Positions 16,294-24,575 are shown, counted from the stretch's first letter. The stretch is DNA of 64,000 nt from JBFHRE01 sp041746105 (GCA_041746105.1 JBGTHP010000005.1:1-64000); one strand, 5' to 3'. A program made the numbers and translations. The notes: a model not told the origin generated them from the sequence alone.

Positions 16294-17378
16294 TTCATCG
16301 TCTCCAGCCAGGCTTTGAGGTCGTCGATCTCACTTTGTGTCAATCCGAGGTTGGGCATGTAGGACCCCGGTTTGGCAGCAGGGGGATTGGCGAGCCATTC
16401 GGTCAACGCTTGATCGTAGGTGAGGTCGCCGTCAGGCCATGCTGCGCCTGCGAACACGTTGCGGCTCGCAAAGTGGGTCAGGTTGGGCCCGTTGAAGGCG
16501 TCGACCGCCGGGCCCAGATATTGTTCTGCCCCGTCGGCATCGGTGAAGGTGACACCGTGACATCCGGTGCATTTCGCCTGATAGATCTCCCAGCCTCGCG
16601 CCGCCGGCGTGCCTTCGGCGGGCAGGGTGGCAGGAGCCTGTTGGTCGACGATCCACGCTTCCCAGTCTGCCTGGCTGAGAGCATGTGCCCTCGCCCTCAT
16701 CAAAGAATGTGAGAGCCCGCAAAACTCGGCGCAATGACCCCAAAACTCGCCTGGTTCATTGGCCTGGAGACGCAACAAGGTCTCCTGTCCTGGCACCAAA
16801 TACCGCTTCCCGTTCAAAGACGGAATCCAGAAATTGTGCAGAACATCGGCCGATGTCATCACTGCGCAAACTTCTTTGCCTGCAGGCATCACCAGCACGT
16901 TGGCCGTGGTTATGCCGAGATCGGGGTAGTCGTACTCAAACCACCATTGGTGACCGGTGACATTCACTTCCATGGCGTCGGGACCGCACTCGGTCAGGTC
17001 GAAGACACTTTGCACCGTTGGAACGGCGATGCCGGCAAGGATCAGGGTCGGAATGACCGTCCAAGTCACTTCCAGGAATACGTTGCCGTGCACCTGCTTT
17101 GGTTCCTTGGCGCCTGGCCGGTCGCGGAACCGGAACATCGCAATGAAGATAAGCCCCTGGACGATCACAAACATGGCGGTTGCGATCCAGAACACGGGCC
17201 AGAACAAGCGGTCGATCTGCTCGGCGAAGGGACCACCGGGCTCGAAGGTGGTCAAAGGCGAGTCGATCTCTATGTAAGAGCACGACGTGAATATCAGGGC
17301 AAGCGCGGCCAGCGCGGTGGTACGCCGAAACCGTCTCCGCTCGGCGAAACGCCTGTGACCACTCAGCATGGGCGGCAT
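16290..17378 (-). CDS. ctaC: Cytochrome c oxidase subunit II fused to cytochrome c (caa3 type)
   Basis: This 362-residue protein starts with a signal/lipobox (LALIFTSC), then two membrane spans, a CuA domain (GHQWWFEYDY, then HCAEFCGLSHSLM) and a C-terminal cytochrome c domain with a CTGCH heme motif and a downstream Met in SYMPNLGLT. The fused cytochrome defines a caa3-type oxidase that takes electrons from a soluble or membrane c-type donor. MPPM at 17378 is chosen as the start; MLSG at 17369 is an alternative. It is the first gene of the cta operon. Confidence 0.93.
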   Translation of the reverse strand: MPPMLSGHRRFAERRRFRRTTALAALALIFTSCSYIEIDSPLTTFEPGGPFAEQIDRLFWPVFWIATAMFVIVQGLIFIAMFRFRDRPGAKEPKQVHGNVFLEVTWTVIPTLILAGIAVPTVQSVFDLTECGPDAMEVNVTGHQWWFEYDYPDLGITTANVLVMPAGKEVCAVMTSADVLHNFWIPSLNGKRYLVPGQETLLRLQANEPGEFWGHCAEFCGLSHSLMRARAHALSQADWEAWIVDQQAPATLPAEGTPAARGWEIYQAKCTGCHGVTFTDADGAEQYLGPAVDAFNGPNLTHFASRNVFAGAAWPDGDLTYDQALTEWLANPPAAKPGSYMPNLGLTQSEIDDLKAWLETMK

Positions 17379-17452
17379 GTTAACCAGGCCCAGGCGCCGA
17401 CCTGTAGCCGCCGTCGAAGTGGGCATCGCGAGAACAAAAGGACGGCTTCGAT

Positions 17453-18283
17453 TCAGGCTCCGGCGGCCGCAAGTGCGGCATTCAGCTCGGCCGGGGACAC
17501 CGCCCCCTCGAATCGGGCGCCGATCCTGCCGGACGCCGTTGTCACGAACACCCAGGGTTCGGAGGGAAGTCCCCATTCGGTCACTGCGCCCACAACGTCG
17601 AGGGTGCCACCGGCCGCCTGATCGAGGTTGTCGAATACCTCGACGTGGACAATCGTCAGCTCAGGGTGGCTCGCAGCAATTTGTTTGACGATGTCGAGGG
17701 TCGGACCGCAAACGGCGGTTTGGCAGAAAGCAGGTGATGCAAAAACGATCAAGGCGGGTTCACCGGCAGTGACGGCCTCTGCCACCGTGATCTCATAAAA
17801 GCGCGGTTCGGGATCAGGGTCGGTGCTCAGTTCGACGAGGGGGAGGTCGGGATAAGTCTTGGACAACGAGGCAGGTGGAAGCTGGCCGATCTCGGGAACC
17901 GTCACGGTCTCGTTGACGGTTATCGGCGTGGCAGGGGTGGGATCGCCCTCCTCGGGCACGAGCGCTACCTCATAATTGCCGGGTTGATCGAAGTCGATGT
18001 ATGCGACGTAGTAACCACGCACGCCCTCGATCGACCACACCCACTCACCCGGGACTTCCGTGTAACCCGATCCGGCACGGGTCACCGTGATTGCCACCGG
18101 GATGTCGGGGCCGCCTTGGGGGGTTTGGTCTTCGTCGACCCAAGCCAAGATGAGGCGCTGGGGCCCGATGCCAATGGTTGAGTCGGTCGACCCGACGATG
18201 GCGATTCCGCTGGTTCCGTTACCGCACGCAGCCAGGAGGAGGCCCGCCAGGAGGAGGCCCGCCAGCAGGCGAAGTTCTTTCAT
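17453..18283 (-). CDS. Thioredoxin-like lipoprotein upstream of the oxidase operon
   Basis: This 276-residue protein has a leucine-rich signal with a lipobox (LLLAAC), a beta-rich N-terminal domain (about residues 25-130), and a C-terminal thioredoxin-like domain (about 160-276). Its cysteine pair is FCQTAVCGP, i.e. C-x4-C rather than CxxC. Position 74 bases upstream of ctaC and outside-facing anchoring suggest a role in copper or thiol chemistry for oxidase assembly, as for Sco/TlpA proteins; this is inference. The start follows TAGCCT by 6 bases. Confidence 0.72.
   Translation of the reverse strand: MKELRLLAGLLLAGLLLAACGNGTSGIAIVGSTDSTIGIGPQRLILAWVDEDQTPQGGPDIPVAITVTRAGSGYTEVPGEWVWSIEGVRGYYVAYIDFDQPGNYEVALVPEEGDPTPATPITVNETVTVPEIGQLPPASLSKTYPDLPLVELSTDPDPEPRFYEITVAEAVTAGEPALIVFASPAFCQTAVCGPTLDIVKQIAASHPELTIVHVEVFDNLDQAAGGTLDVVGAVTEWGLPSEPWVFVTTASGRIGARFEGAVSPAELNAALAAAGA
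18231..18260. repeat. Two tandem copies of a 15-bp unit inside the lipoprotein signal
   Basis: A 15-base unit beginning GCCAGGAGGAGGCC is present twice, head to tail. On the minus strand it encodes repeated Leu-Leu-Ala-Gly-Leu in the signal peptide. It looks like a recent in-frame duplication that lengthened the hydrophobic core. Confidence 0.7.
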
Positions 18284-18289
18284 CCCGCC

Positions 18290-18295
18290 AGGCTA
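18290..18295 (-). promoter_or_regulatory. -10 box TAGCCT of the thioredoxin-like lipoprotein gene
   Basis: TAGCCT on the minus strand ends 6 bases before the ATG at 18283; leaderless spacing. Confidence 0.45.
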
Positions 18296-18355
18296 TCCCA
18301 AAGTCGGACCTTCACCGTTCGCGGGACCGCTCGGCCGGAGGGTTCTGATCGCCGG

Positions 18356-18361
18356 TAACCT
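18356..18361 (+). promoter_or_regulatory. -10 box TAACCT of ctaB
   Basis: TAACCT ends 8 bases before the ATG at 18370. This favours 18370 over the in-frame GTG at 18364. Confidence 0.45.
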
Positions 18362-18369
18362 GTGTGCAG

Positions 18370-19269
18370 ATGTCTACTCCTACCGCCGTGGGTGGGCCGA
18401 CCGCGGTCCGGCCGGGTTCAAAACTGGGCGCCTATGTCGCGTTGACCAAACCTCGGATAATCGAGTTGCTCCTCATCACAACGGTGCCGGCGATGGTGGC
18501 GGCGGCCCGCGGCTGGCCTGGAACGTGGCTGGTTCTGGCAACGCTGATCGGTGGCACCTTGTCGGCCGGCGGCGCCAATGCGCTCAACAACTATCACGAC
18601 CGTGACATCGATCAGATCATGCGCCGTACCGCTCGCCGGCCGCTCGCCCAGAACACCATCTCTCCTGAGCGCGCTCGTCGTTTTGGCTGGGTGCTGGGAG
18701 CGTTCGGGTTCGTGTGGTTGTGGGTCTTTGCGAACCTCCTCGCAGCTTTGCTCTCGACTGCTGCATTGCTCTTCTACGTTTATGTCTACACGCTTGCGCT
18801 CAAACGGAACACCGAACAGAACATCGTGATCGGGGGCGCTGCCGGCGCCGCCCCGGTTTTGGTGGGCTGGGCTGCGGTGGCCGGATCCGTCGAGCTTCCG
18901 GCCTGGGTGATGTTCGCCATAGTTTTTGCCTGGACTCCACCGCACTTCTGGGCATTGGCGTTGCGTTACAAGGATGACTACGCGGCAGCCGGGATTCCGA
19001 TGATGCCGGTCGTCCGGGGGATAGAGGCAACGACGAGGCAGATGGTCACCTACTCCATGATCACGGCGCTGTTCGCTCTTGCACTCGTACCGATCGCGGG
19101 GTTGGGTCCGATCTATCTCCTCGCCGCCCTTGGCCTGAACGGCTGGTTGGTGATCGAGACGATTCGTGTGTTTTTCCGACCAGAGCGAGCAATGGTGCTG
19201 TTCGGCTACTCCACCGTTTATCTGACTGCGCTGTTCGCGGCTCTCACCATCGACCGCCTGATTCTTTGA
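18370..19269 (+). CDS. ctaB: Protoheme IX farnesyltransferase (heme O synthase)
   Basis: A 299-residue UbiA-family membrane enzyme with about nine spans. It attaches farnesyl to heme b, giving heme O, the precursor of heme A for the caa3 oxidase encoded nearby on the other strand. The first Asp-rich prenyl-diphosphate motif is clear (NNYHDRDIDQIMRRTARRPL), and the second loop is represented by YKDDYAAAGIPMMPVVRG. No heme A synthase (ctaA) is seen in this window. Confidence 0.93.
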   Translation: MSTPTAVGGPTAVRPGSKLGAYVALTKPRIIELLLITTVPAMVAAARGWPGTWLVLATLIGGTLSAGGANALNNYHDRDIDQIMRRTARRPLAQNTISPERARRFGWVLGAFGFVWLWVFANLLAALLSTAALLFYVYVYTLALKRNTEQNIVIGGAAGAAPVLVGWAAVAGSVELPAWVMFAIVFAWTPPHFWALALRYKDDYAAAGIPMMPVVRGIEATTRQMVTYSMITALFALALVPIAGLGPIYLLAALGLNGWLVIETIRVFFRPERAMVLFGYSTVYLTALFAALTIDRLIL

Positions 19270-19282
19270 ATTGAGACCGGGT

Positions 19283-19288
19283 TAACGT
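19283..19288 (+). promoter_or_regulatory. -10 box TAACGT of lgt
   Basis: TAACGT ends 7 bases before the GTG at 19296, supporting that start and a leaderless message. Confidence 0.45.
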
Positions 19289-19295
19289 CGAGATC

Positions 19296-20192
19296 GTGCT
19301 TGCTGCAATCAGTTATCCGCCAATCCCGATTTGGGATGTTGGCCCACTCCAGTTCTCACTCCACGGCCTATTCGCCGCATTAGGGTTTTTGGCCGGCGCA
19401 TGGCTGTCGTCGCGTTATCTGGTACGCCGCGGGTTTGATGGTGTCGCCTACCAATCGGTCCTGTCTTGGGGATTGGTCGGTTCGATTCTGGGTGCGCGCT
19501 ATTTCACCTCGCCGGCGGCGATCCTGGCGGGGACACCTCTTCTGGATGCGCTCAACCCGATTCGGGGCAATTTCTCGATCATGGGCGGGTTCGCCGGAGG
19601 CATCATTGCCGGCTCTTACAAGATGAGGAAGGTGGGTTTGCCGGTGCTTGCCACCCTCGATACGGCCAGCTTCGGTCTGGCGCTCGGAACCATCGTGGGC
19701 AGGATCGGGGACCTTGCCATCGTCGAACACCTTGGAAAGGCAACCGCGGTCGCATGGGGTTATGGGGTCAAGCCGGGCTACGACCTTGCGCCACAACACG
19801 ACGGTTTGGAGTGTGCGACGGCAACGGTCGATGGTTTGTGCGCAGTGCCGGGTTCGGGAGCCGCGGGGATATATCACCACGTCGCCGCCTACGACTTGTT
19901 GGGGGCGATCATTCTGATGGCCGTGTTGTACCAGTTCGTCAAACGCCGTCTCCACTATGGACAAATGCTGGCGCTGTGGATTGCCTGGTATGGAATGCAG
20001 CGGTTTGTCCTGGACTTTCTACGGATAGGAAACGGGGATGCCGAGATCGGTTCGATCACCTGGAACCAGGCGTCAGGGCTGGTTGCTTCGCTGGGTGGGA
20101 TAGGACTGATGTTCTGGTTCCGAAGTCGGCAGCCTGTTGTGGAGTCCGATCAGGACGCCAGACTCCGCGAAACCGAAGCAGTGCGCTCTTGA
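19296..20192 (+). CDS. lgt: Prolipoprotein diacylglyceryl transferase family protein
   Basis: This 298-residue protein with about seven spans transfers diacylglycerol from phosphatidylglycerol to the lipobox Cys of prolipoproteins. Recognisable parts are LHGLFAALGFLAG, SIMGGFAGGIIAG, and GRIGDLAIVEHLG, which corresponds to the canonical GRIGNF-x-N-x-E-x-x-G signature with Asn replaced by Asp but the catalytic-region Arg and Glu kept. The C-terminal WYGMQRFVLDFLR also fits. Several lipoproteins in this window need such an enzyme. The departure from the standard signature suggests a divergent orthologue or paralogue. Confidence 0.8.
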   Translation: MLAAISYPPIPIWDVGPLQFSLHGLFAALGFLAGAWLSSRYLVRRGFDGVAYQSVLSWGLVGSILGARYFTSPAAILAGTPLLDALNPIRGNFSIMGGFAGGIIAGSYKMRKVGLPVLATLDTASFGLALGTIVGRIGDLAIVEHLGKATAVAWGYGVKPGYDLAPQHDGLECATATVDGLCAVPGSGAAGIYHHVAAYDLLGAIILMAVLYQFVKRRLHYGQMLALWIAWYGMQRFVLDFLRIGNGDAEIGSITWNQASGLVASLGGIGLMFWFRSRQPVVESDQDARLRETEAVRS

Positions 20193-20217
20193 CCGCCGCC
20201 GACGGCCGCCATAGAGT
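20189..20217 (+). promoter_or_regulatory. Promoter of the aromatic-biosynthesis leader
   Basis: TTGACC (20189-20194) and TAGAGT (20212-20217) are 17 bases apart. The expected transcript start near 20224 is only a few bases before the leader ATG at 20228. The -35 box overlaps the lgt stop codon, so the aro gene has its own transcript. Confidence 0.7.
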
Positions 20218-20227
20218 GGCGGCTCGA

Positions 20228-20290
20228 ATGATCAATACCACGTTCTTTGCGTACTACGTCTTTACCGGGCCTCGGCTCGGGATGGCGTGA
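20228..20290 (+). CDS. Phe/Tyr leader peptide of the attenuator
   Basis: A 20-codon frame beginning Met-Ile-Asn-Thr-Thr and then Phe-Phe-Ala-Tyr-Tyr-Val-Phe, followed by eight more residues and TGA. Five of seven codons in the centre (20243-20263) are Phe or Tyr, the end products of the pathway served by the next gene. Slow decoding there would leave 20275-20281 (GCTCGGG) free to pair with the terminator's left arm. This is a classic ribosome-mediated attenuation leader. The reading frame was found by eye and is too short for ordinary gene callers. Confidence 0.85.
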   Translation: MINTTFFAYYVFTGPRLGMA

Positions 20291-20322
20291 CGCGCTGAAG
20301 AACAGACCTTCGTCACATCACC

Positions 20323-20354
20323 AACCCGGAGCTTGGGGCTCCGGGTTTTTTTTT
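20323..20354 (+). terminator. Attenuator (rho-independent terminator) upstream of the DAHP synthase gene
   Basis: AACCCGGAGC (20323-20332) and GCTCCGGGTT (20338-20347) form a perfect 10-bp stem with a 5-base loop, followed by a run of nine T (20346-20354). It sits between the leader peptide and the structural gene. The antiterminator candidate GCTCGGG (20275-20281) can pair with its left arm with one bulged base. Confidence 0.9.
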
Positions 20355-20391
20355 GATCCCGGTTTCCCACTCCCCAATCAGGAGTAGTCCA

Positions 20392-21441
20392 ATGGAACGT
20401 AAGGCAACGAGGGCCAACGGGGCGCCAGAGAAGACCGTCGTCCAGATCGGACAGGTCCGTATCGGGCATGATCCGTTCCCTGTGATTGCCGGGCCCTGCG
20501 CGATCGAGTCAGAAGAGCAGTTGATGCAGGCGGCCGAAATCGCGGCTGGAGCGGGGGCGGTAATCCTTCGGGGCAACGCCTACAAGCAGGGAAACTCGCC
20601 GTATTCGTTCCGGGGTCTGGGCGACGAAGGAGTGGTGATGCTGGCCAGGGCCGGCCGCGAGGTCGGTCTGCCAACGGTCACACAGGTTCTAGAGCCGGCC
20701 GATGTCGGCGCCGTCGCCGACTCGGTGGACATGATCGAAATCCACTCGGGGGCGATGCAGAACTTCGAGCTGCTCAGAGTGGCCGGCAAGGCCGGGAAAC
20801 CGGTTCTGCTGCGTCGAGGTCCATCCGCCACCATCGACGAATGGTTGTGGTCGGCCGAATACCTCCTGGCCGAGGGCAACGATCAAGTCGTTCTGGTCGA
20901 GCGCGGGATCCGCACCTTTGGCTCGGCCACAACCGACACTTTGGACATCAGTTCGGTCCCGACCGTGAAAGAGCTCTCCCACCTTCCGGTACTGGTCGAT
21001 CCTTCACATGCATCGGGGGGCGCGGCAAAGGTCCCACCACTGGCCCTGGCCGCTCAGGGCGTCGGCGCAGACGGCCTCATCGTCGAGGTTCATCCGCACC
21101 CGGAAAAAGCAAAATCAGACGGACCGCTTCAGCTGAACGGAGACGAACTTTCGGCTTTGATGTTCCGGCTGGGCGTGAACCGAATGCGGTCACACATCGA
21201 TTTGATCGACCGCGAGATCGTGCGGCTTTTGGCAAGAAGGCAAGAGATGTCTCTCGAGATCGGCCGTGTCAAGGCAACCCGCGGACTACCCGTGCGCGCC
21301 CCAGACCGAGAGAGAGAGCTTCTCGACATCATCAGGGCAGAAGCCGAGATTCACGGGATCAGGGCTGACCATATGGAGATGGTCTTCCAGGTTGTCCTCG
21401 ACGAGTCACGATCGATTCAAGAGTTGATGCGGGGGATGTGA
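20392..21441 (+). CDS. aroF: DAHP synthase fused to chorismate mutase
   Basis: This 349-residue bifunctional enzyme has an N-terminal type I-beta DAHP synthase (about residues 10-255), which condenses phosphoenolpyruvate and erythrose 4-phosphate as the first shikimate step. Motifs are PFPVIAGPCAIES, LRGNAYKQGNSPYSFRGLG, DPSHASGG and EVHPHPEKAKSDGPLQL. The C-terminal AroQ chorismate mutase (about 260-349) shows HIDLIDREIVRLLARRQEM. The fused mutase usually makes the synthase feedback-sensitive to prephenate or aromatic amino acids. ATG 20392 has AGGAG 7 bases upstream; an in-frame start at 20353 lies in the terminator T-run and is rejected. Expression is set by the Phe/Tyr attenuator. Confidence 0.93.
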   Translation: MERKATRANGAPEKTVVQIGQVRIGHDPFPVIAGPCAIESEEQLMQAAEIAAGAGAVILRGNAYKQGNSPYSFRGLGDEGVVMLARAGREVGLPTVTQVLEPADVGAVADSVDMIEIHSGAMQNFELLRVAGKAGKPVLLRRGPSATIDEWLWSAEYLLAEGNDQVVLVERGIRTFGSATTDTLDISSVPTVKELSHLPVLVDPSHASGGAAKVPPLALAAQGVGADGLIVEVHPHPEKAKSDGPLQLNGDELSALMFRLGVNRMRSHIDLIDREIVRLLARRQEMSLEIGRVKATRGLPVRAPDRERELLDIIRAEAEIHGIRADHMEMVFQVVLDESRSIQELMRGM

Positions 21442-21444
21442 ACA

Positions 21445-22605
21445 TCACACTTCCTTTCCGCCCACCAATGTCTTGGTGACGAGGGGCATGCCCGGCCGGT
21501 ACGCCAGGTGGTGATAGGACGGAGCATCGAGCACGATCAAGTCGGCCCGTGACCCGACACCGAGCCAACCGACGTCATCGACGCGGAGGGCGGCTGCCCC
21601 GCCCAAGGTCGCTGCCCCGATGGCTTCCTCGATGGTCATTCCCATGTCGCGGACCGCCAGAGCGATACAGAGTCCGATGGCCGAGGAATAGGACGAGCCT
21701 GGATTGCAGTTGGTGGCAAGCGCCACCGTTGCGCCGGCGTCGATCACTCTGCGGGCATCCGGATATGGTTGACGGGTCGAGAAATCGGCGATCGGGAGGA
21801 AGGTGGCCACTGTGTCGGAGCCTCCCAGGGCAGCGACGTCGTCGTCGGTGAGATAGGTGCAATGGTCTACCGACGCCGCCCCCAACTCCACGGCGAGTTG
21901 CACCCCCGGCCCGTAACCGAGCTGGTTGCCGTGTAGACGGAGCCCGAGACCTACCGCCGCCCCCGCCTGGAGGACCGCCCGGCATTGATCGGCGTCGAAT
22001 GCGCCCTTTTCGCAGAAGGCGTCGATCCAGCGTGAATGCGGGGCGGCCGCAGCCAGCATCGGACCGGTGACGAGATCGACGTAGGCGTCGGGGCGATCCT
22101 CGAACTCACGGGGGACGACATGTGCGCCCAAAAAAGTGGTGTGTTCTGTGAAACCGGACGCCACCTGGAGCGAGGTCCTCTCTGTGGGAATGTCGAGGCC
22201 GTATCCCGATTTGATCTCGATCGTCGTGATGCCGGCGCTGTGAGCTTCTTCGACTCGTTTTGCGGTGGCAATCCGTAATTCTTCTGGATCGGCGGACCTT
22301 GTGGCATCGGTGGTTGTTCGAATTCCGCCACCGTCATAAGGCACTCCCGCCATGCGTGCGCCGAACTCCTCTGCCCGATCGCCCGCAAAAACGAGATGAG
22401 TATGACTGTCCACAAAACCTGGGAGGACCGTCATGCCTTCTGCGTCGATCCGCTTGTCGGCCGACGCCCCCTGCGGTTCCAGCGCAATGATGCGTCCTGC
22501 TTCGATCAGGATTGCTACGTTTTCGACCACTCCCAGGGGACCACTCCCGAGGGTGGGATCGTTGGTGACGAGTGATCCAATGCGATCGACCACGGTTACG
22601 GGCAT
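21445..22605 (-). CDS. hutI: Imidazolonepropionase
   Basis: This 386-residue amidohydrolase performs the third step of histidine breakdown, imidazolonepropionate to formiminoglutamate. Metal and substrate motifs are DSHTHLVFAGDR, HGNQLGYGPG, DHCTYLTDDD and LATNCNPGSSYSSA. It lies 4 bases from the convergent aro gene and is transcribed alone: ATG 22605 follows TAATCT by 7 bases. The other hut genes are 2-6 kb away on the same strand (hutF, hutU) or divergent (hutH). Confidence 0.95.
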   Translation of the reverse strand: MPVTVVDRIGSLVTNDPTLGSGPLGVVENVAILIEAGRIIALEPQGASADKRIDAEGMTVLPGFVDSHTHLVFAGDRAEEFGARMAGVPYDGGGIRTTTDATRSADPEELRIATAKRVEEAHSAGITTIEIKSGYGLDIPTERTSLQVASGFTEHTTFLGAHVVPREFEDRPDAYVDLVTGPMLAAAAPHSRWIDAFCEKGAFDADQCRAVLQAGAAVGLGLRLHGNQLGYGPGVQLAVELGAASVDHCTYLTDDDVAALGGSDTVATFLPIADFSTRQPYPDARRVIDAGATVALATNCNPGSSYSSAIGLCIALAVRDMGMTIEEAIGAATLGGAAALRVDDVGWLGVGSRADLIVLDAPSYHHLAYRPGMPLVTKTLVGGKEV

Positions 22606-22612
22606 CGCCGTC

Positions 22613-22618
22613 AGATTA
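22613..22618 (-). promoter_or_regulatory. -10 box TAATCT of hutI
   Basis: On the minus strand TAATCT ends 7 bases before the ATG at 22605. Confidence 0.45.
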
Positions 22619-22629
22619 GATCCGCCAGC

Positions 22630-23547
22630 TCACTTGCGTCGGGCGTCCTGAAGCGCCTGTTTGAGCCGGGTGAACTCCTCCCAGTTGCCTTCGGCAAGCA
22701 GAAGAGCCTGACGCGGCCAGGAACTCGGATCGTGCATGCGAAATCGGGCGCCTGCCTCGTCCAGCACCAGCTGGAGAAAAGTTGTGTCCGCCTTGGCGAG
22801 TTGCTGCCACGTCTCTATGCCCGCCGCCTTGCAGAGTTCGGCGATCTTCGGACCGATTCCCTCGATCATTTGAAGATCGTTGATCCTCAATTTGTGGCCG
22901 AGGACCTTGGTGGCCGTTGCCGGATCTGCGGGCGGCGACACCGGGTCGTCGGGAGCCGGCTTTTGGGCGTCGATCTCCATGTGGAGCTGGGCTTCCGAGA
23001 CCGCCGTTGAATGAGAGGGCGAGCGATCGACGGCGGCGAGTTCCATCGTCAACGATTGATTGGCCGTTTGAAGCTCGACCAGTTCGGCGGTCAGTTCGGC
23101 GATGGTGAGTTGAAACTGTTCCAGCTGGTGTCGTAGAGCGTGAGCATCGCTGCTTCTGGCGATCTTTGCGACCCTGCGACCCAGTTCGGTGTTGTTTCGG
23201 GTCAATTCAAAATTGGTGTTCTCCAGATTCGCCATCTGTTCGCGGAGCCCGTCGGTGGAGGCCAGTTCCTCCAATAGTTCACGGTTGGAGGATTCCAACT
23301 CTTTGACTCGCGGCCTCAGGCTCTCTTGGTCTCGCAGGTAATCGGCCAGATCGGCATTTGCTTGCTCGAGCTCTCGCATCCTTGCAAGCTGCTCCGCCAT
23401 CTCCGATCGAGTGCGACGGTCGGTCCTGTCATCCGGTCCACGCTCGGCCAACCACAGCCGACACCACCAGTAGAAACGGCCGAGGAAGAACCCGGCGACG
23501 ACCGCTACCACCAACCACGGCAAGATCCTCGAGAGGACGTAGCCCAT
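22630..23547 (-). CDS. Membrane-anchored coiled-coil protein with helix-hairpin-helix domain
   Basis: This 305-residue protein has one N-terminal span (LPWLVVAVVAGFFLGRFYWW), then a long coiled coil (about residues 45-170, rich in Glu, Leu and Asn), a Pro/Ala linker, and a C-terminal helix-hairpin-helix domain: NDLQMIEGIGPKIAELCKAAG, with family-like GIETWQQLA and SSWPRQALLLAEGNWEEF. Similar domains occur in membrane proteins of unknown role that may bind DNA or protein. ATG 23547 overlaps the stop of the OmpA-type gene upstream (TGATG). The two probably act together at the envelope. Function not known. Confidence 0.72.
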   Translation of the reverse strand: MGYVLSRILPWLVVAVVAGFFLGRFYWWCRLWLAERGPDDRTDRRTRSEMAEQLARMRELEQANADLADYLRDQESLRPRVKELESSNRELLEELASTDGLREQMANLENTNFELTRNNTELGRRVAKIARSSDAHALRHQLEQFQLTIAELTAELVELQTANQSLTMELAAVDRSPSHSTAVSEAQLHMEIDAQKPAPDDPVSPPADPATATKVLGHKLRINDLQMIEGIGPKIAELCKAAGIETWQQLAKADTTFLQLVLDEAGARFRMHDPSSWPRQALLLAEGNWEEFTRLKQALQDARRK

Positions 23548-24575
23548 CAGCTCTCCACGACCGCGATGACGATTCCGTTCCCTGCGGTGGGTCGGGTGTT
23601 GCCATAACCAATTGCAGTCAGGGCGGTACTTCTGACACCCTGATCTACCAGATAGGCCACTACGGCATCTGCTCTGGCCTGGCTGAGGTTGAGGTTCTCG
23701 ATGTCGTTGCTCTCCGTTCCGACATGGCATTCGATCTGGACACTCAGCGTCGGATCGCCTGCCAGACCGTCGAGTATCAACGCCACCGTATCCAAAGCGT
23801 TCTTGCCGGCGCCGTTGATGGTGGCCGAGCCGTTTTCAAATGAGACAGGGGAGGCCCGCAATGTCGATGCGATGGTCACCTCCAGCACGGCCGCCCGCGG
23901 GGCTTCACCCGAGGCGGTGAGCCTCGAGGAGCTGTCCAAGCCGGAGAGGGCCAAGATCCTCGCCGTGAGAGTGGCGCGGCTCACATCGGATCTGGTTCTC
24001 CCAGAGACCTCGAAGATCTCGTCGTGAAGGTCGAATCGCCCCTCGACCAGGAGGTCGGCAAGATCAGGCATCAATGCGGCAATCTGGTCGATGGCGTTGG
24101 CGGCAGTCGGTGTCGGGGAACCGCCAACATGAACGAGTTCGCTCACCACCGAGGTGAACACCTCCTCGGCGGCGAGGACCAGGGTTTCATCCGAGGCGCT
24201 GTCTGGAACCGTTCCGAAGAGCGTGAGCGAACGGTTGGAGATGACTCCGATCACGTCGACCGGCTTCGTCACTTTTTGGTCGACACGAAAAGGGGACTCG
24301 GCTGCAGCAACAAACGTTGTCGCTCCGATTGCGTGGACTCCGGCGAGCACTGCGAAAACGTCGTCCTCGAGGTCGCCGGGACCCTTGACGGTGACATCTC
24401 GCAATGCCACATCGGCGACGGTCACGCCCGCCAATCCAGCAGCACGAAGCGCTTCGATCGTCCGATTGCGGACGTCGGATTCGACGCTCGCTGCGGCACC
24501 GGCCGAACCTATCAACGACAGGACGAGCAGGGCAGGTACGACAAGCTGCCATTTACAAAATCGGCATGTCGACAC
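23547..24575 (-). CDS. BON-like/OmpA-domain envelope protein (ArfA-like)
   Basis: A 342-residue protein with a signal or anchor segment (about residues 9-30), then a region with two BON-like repeats (about 30-220), and a C-terminal OmpA/MotB peptidoglycan-binding domain. The latter has FENGSATINGAGKNALDTVA, LSQARADAVVAYL and TAIGYGNTRPTAGN. The arrangement recalls mycobacterial ArfA (Rv0899). It probably links the membrane protein encoded next to it to peptidoglycan. The start is GTG 24575. Confidence 0.78.
   Translation of the reverse strand: MSTCRFCKWQLVVPALLVLSLIGSAGAAASVESDVRNRTIEALRAAGLAGVTVADVALRDVTVKGPGDLEDDVFAVLAGVHAIGATTFVAAAESPFRVDQKVTKPVDVIGVISNRSLTLFGTVPDSASDETLVLAAEEVFTSVVSELVHVGGSPTPTAANAIDQIAALMPDLADLLVEGRFDLHDEIFEVSGRTRSDVSRATLTARILALSGLDSSSRLTASGEAPRAAVLEVTIASTLRASPVSFENGSATINGAGKNALDTVALILDGLAGDPTLSVQIECHVGTESNDIENLNLSQARADAVVAYLVDQGVRSTALTAIGYGNTRPTAGNGIVIAVVES

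Noticed and set aside
19296..20192. Non-functional lgt because the GRIGN signature reads GRIGD and an E. coli-type His is absent
   Set aside because: Actinobacterial Lgt proteins also lack that His, and Arg and Glu of the signature are kept; activity cannot be judged from sequence alone.
20353..20391. Earlier in-frame start of the DAHP synthase gene at 20353
   Set aside because: It lies in the terminator T-run and has no ribosome site; ATG 20392 has AGGAG at good spacing.
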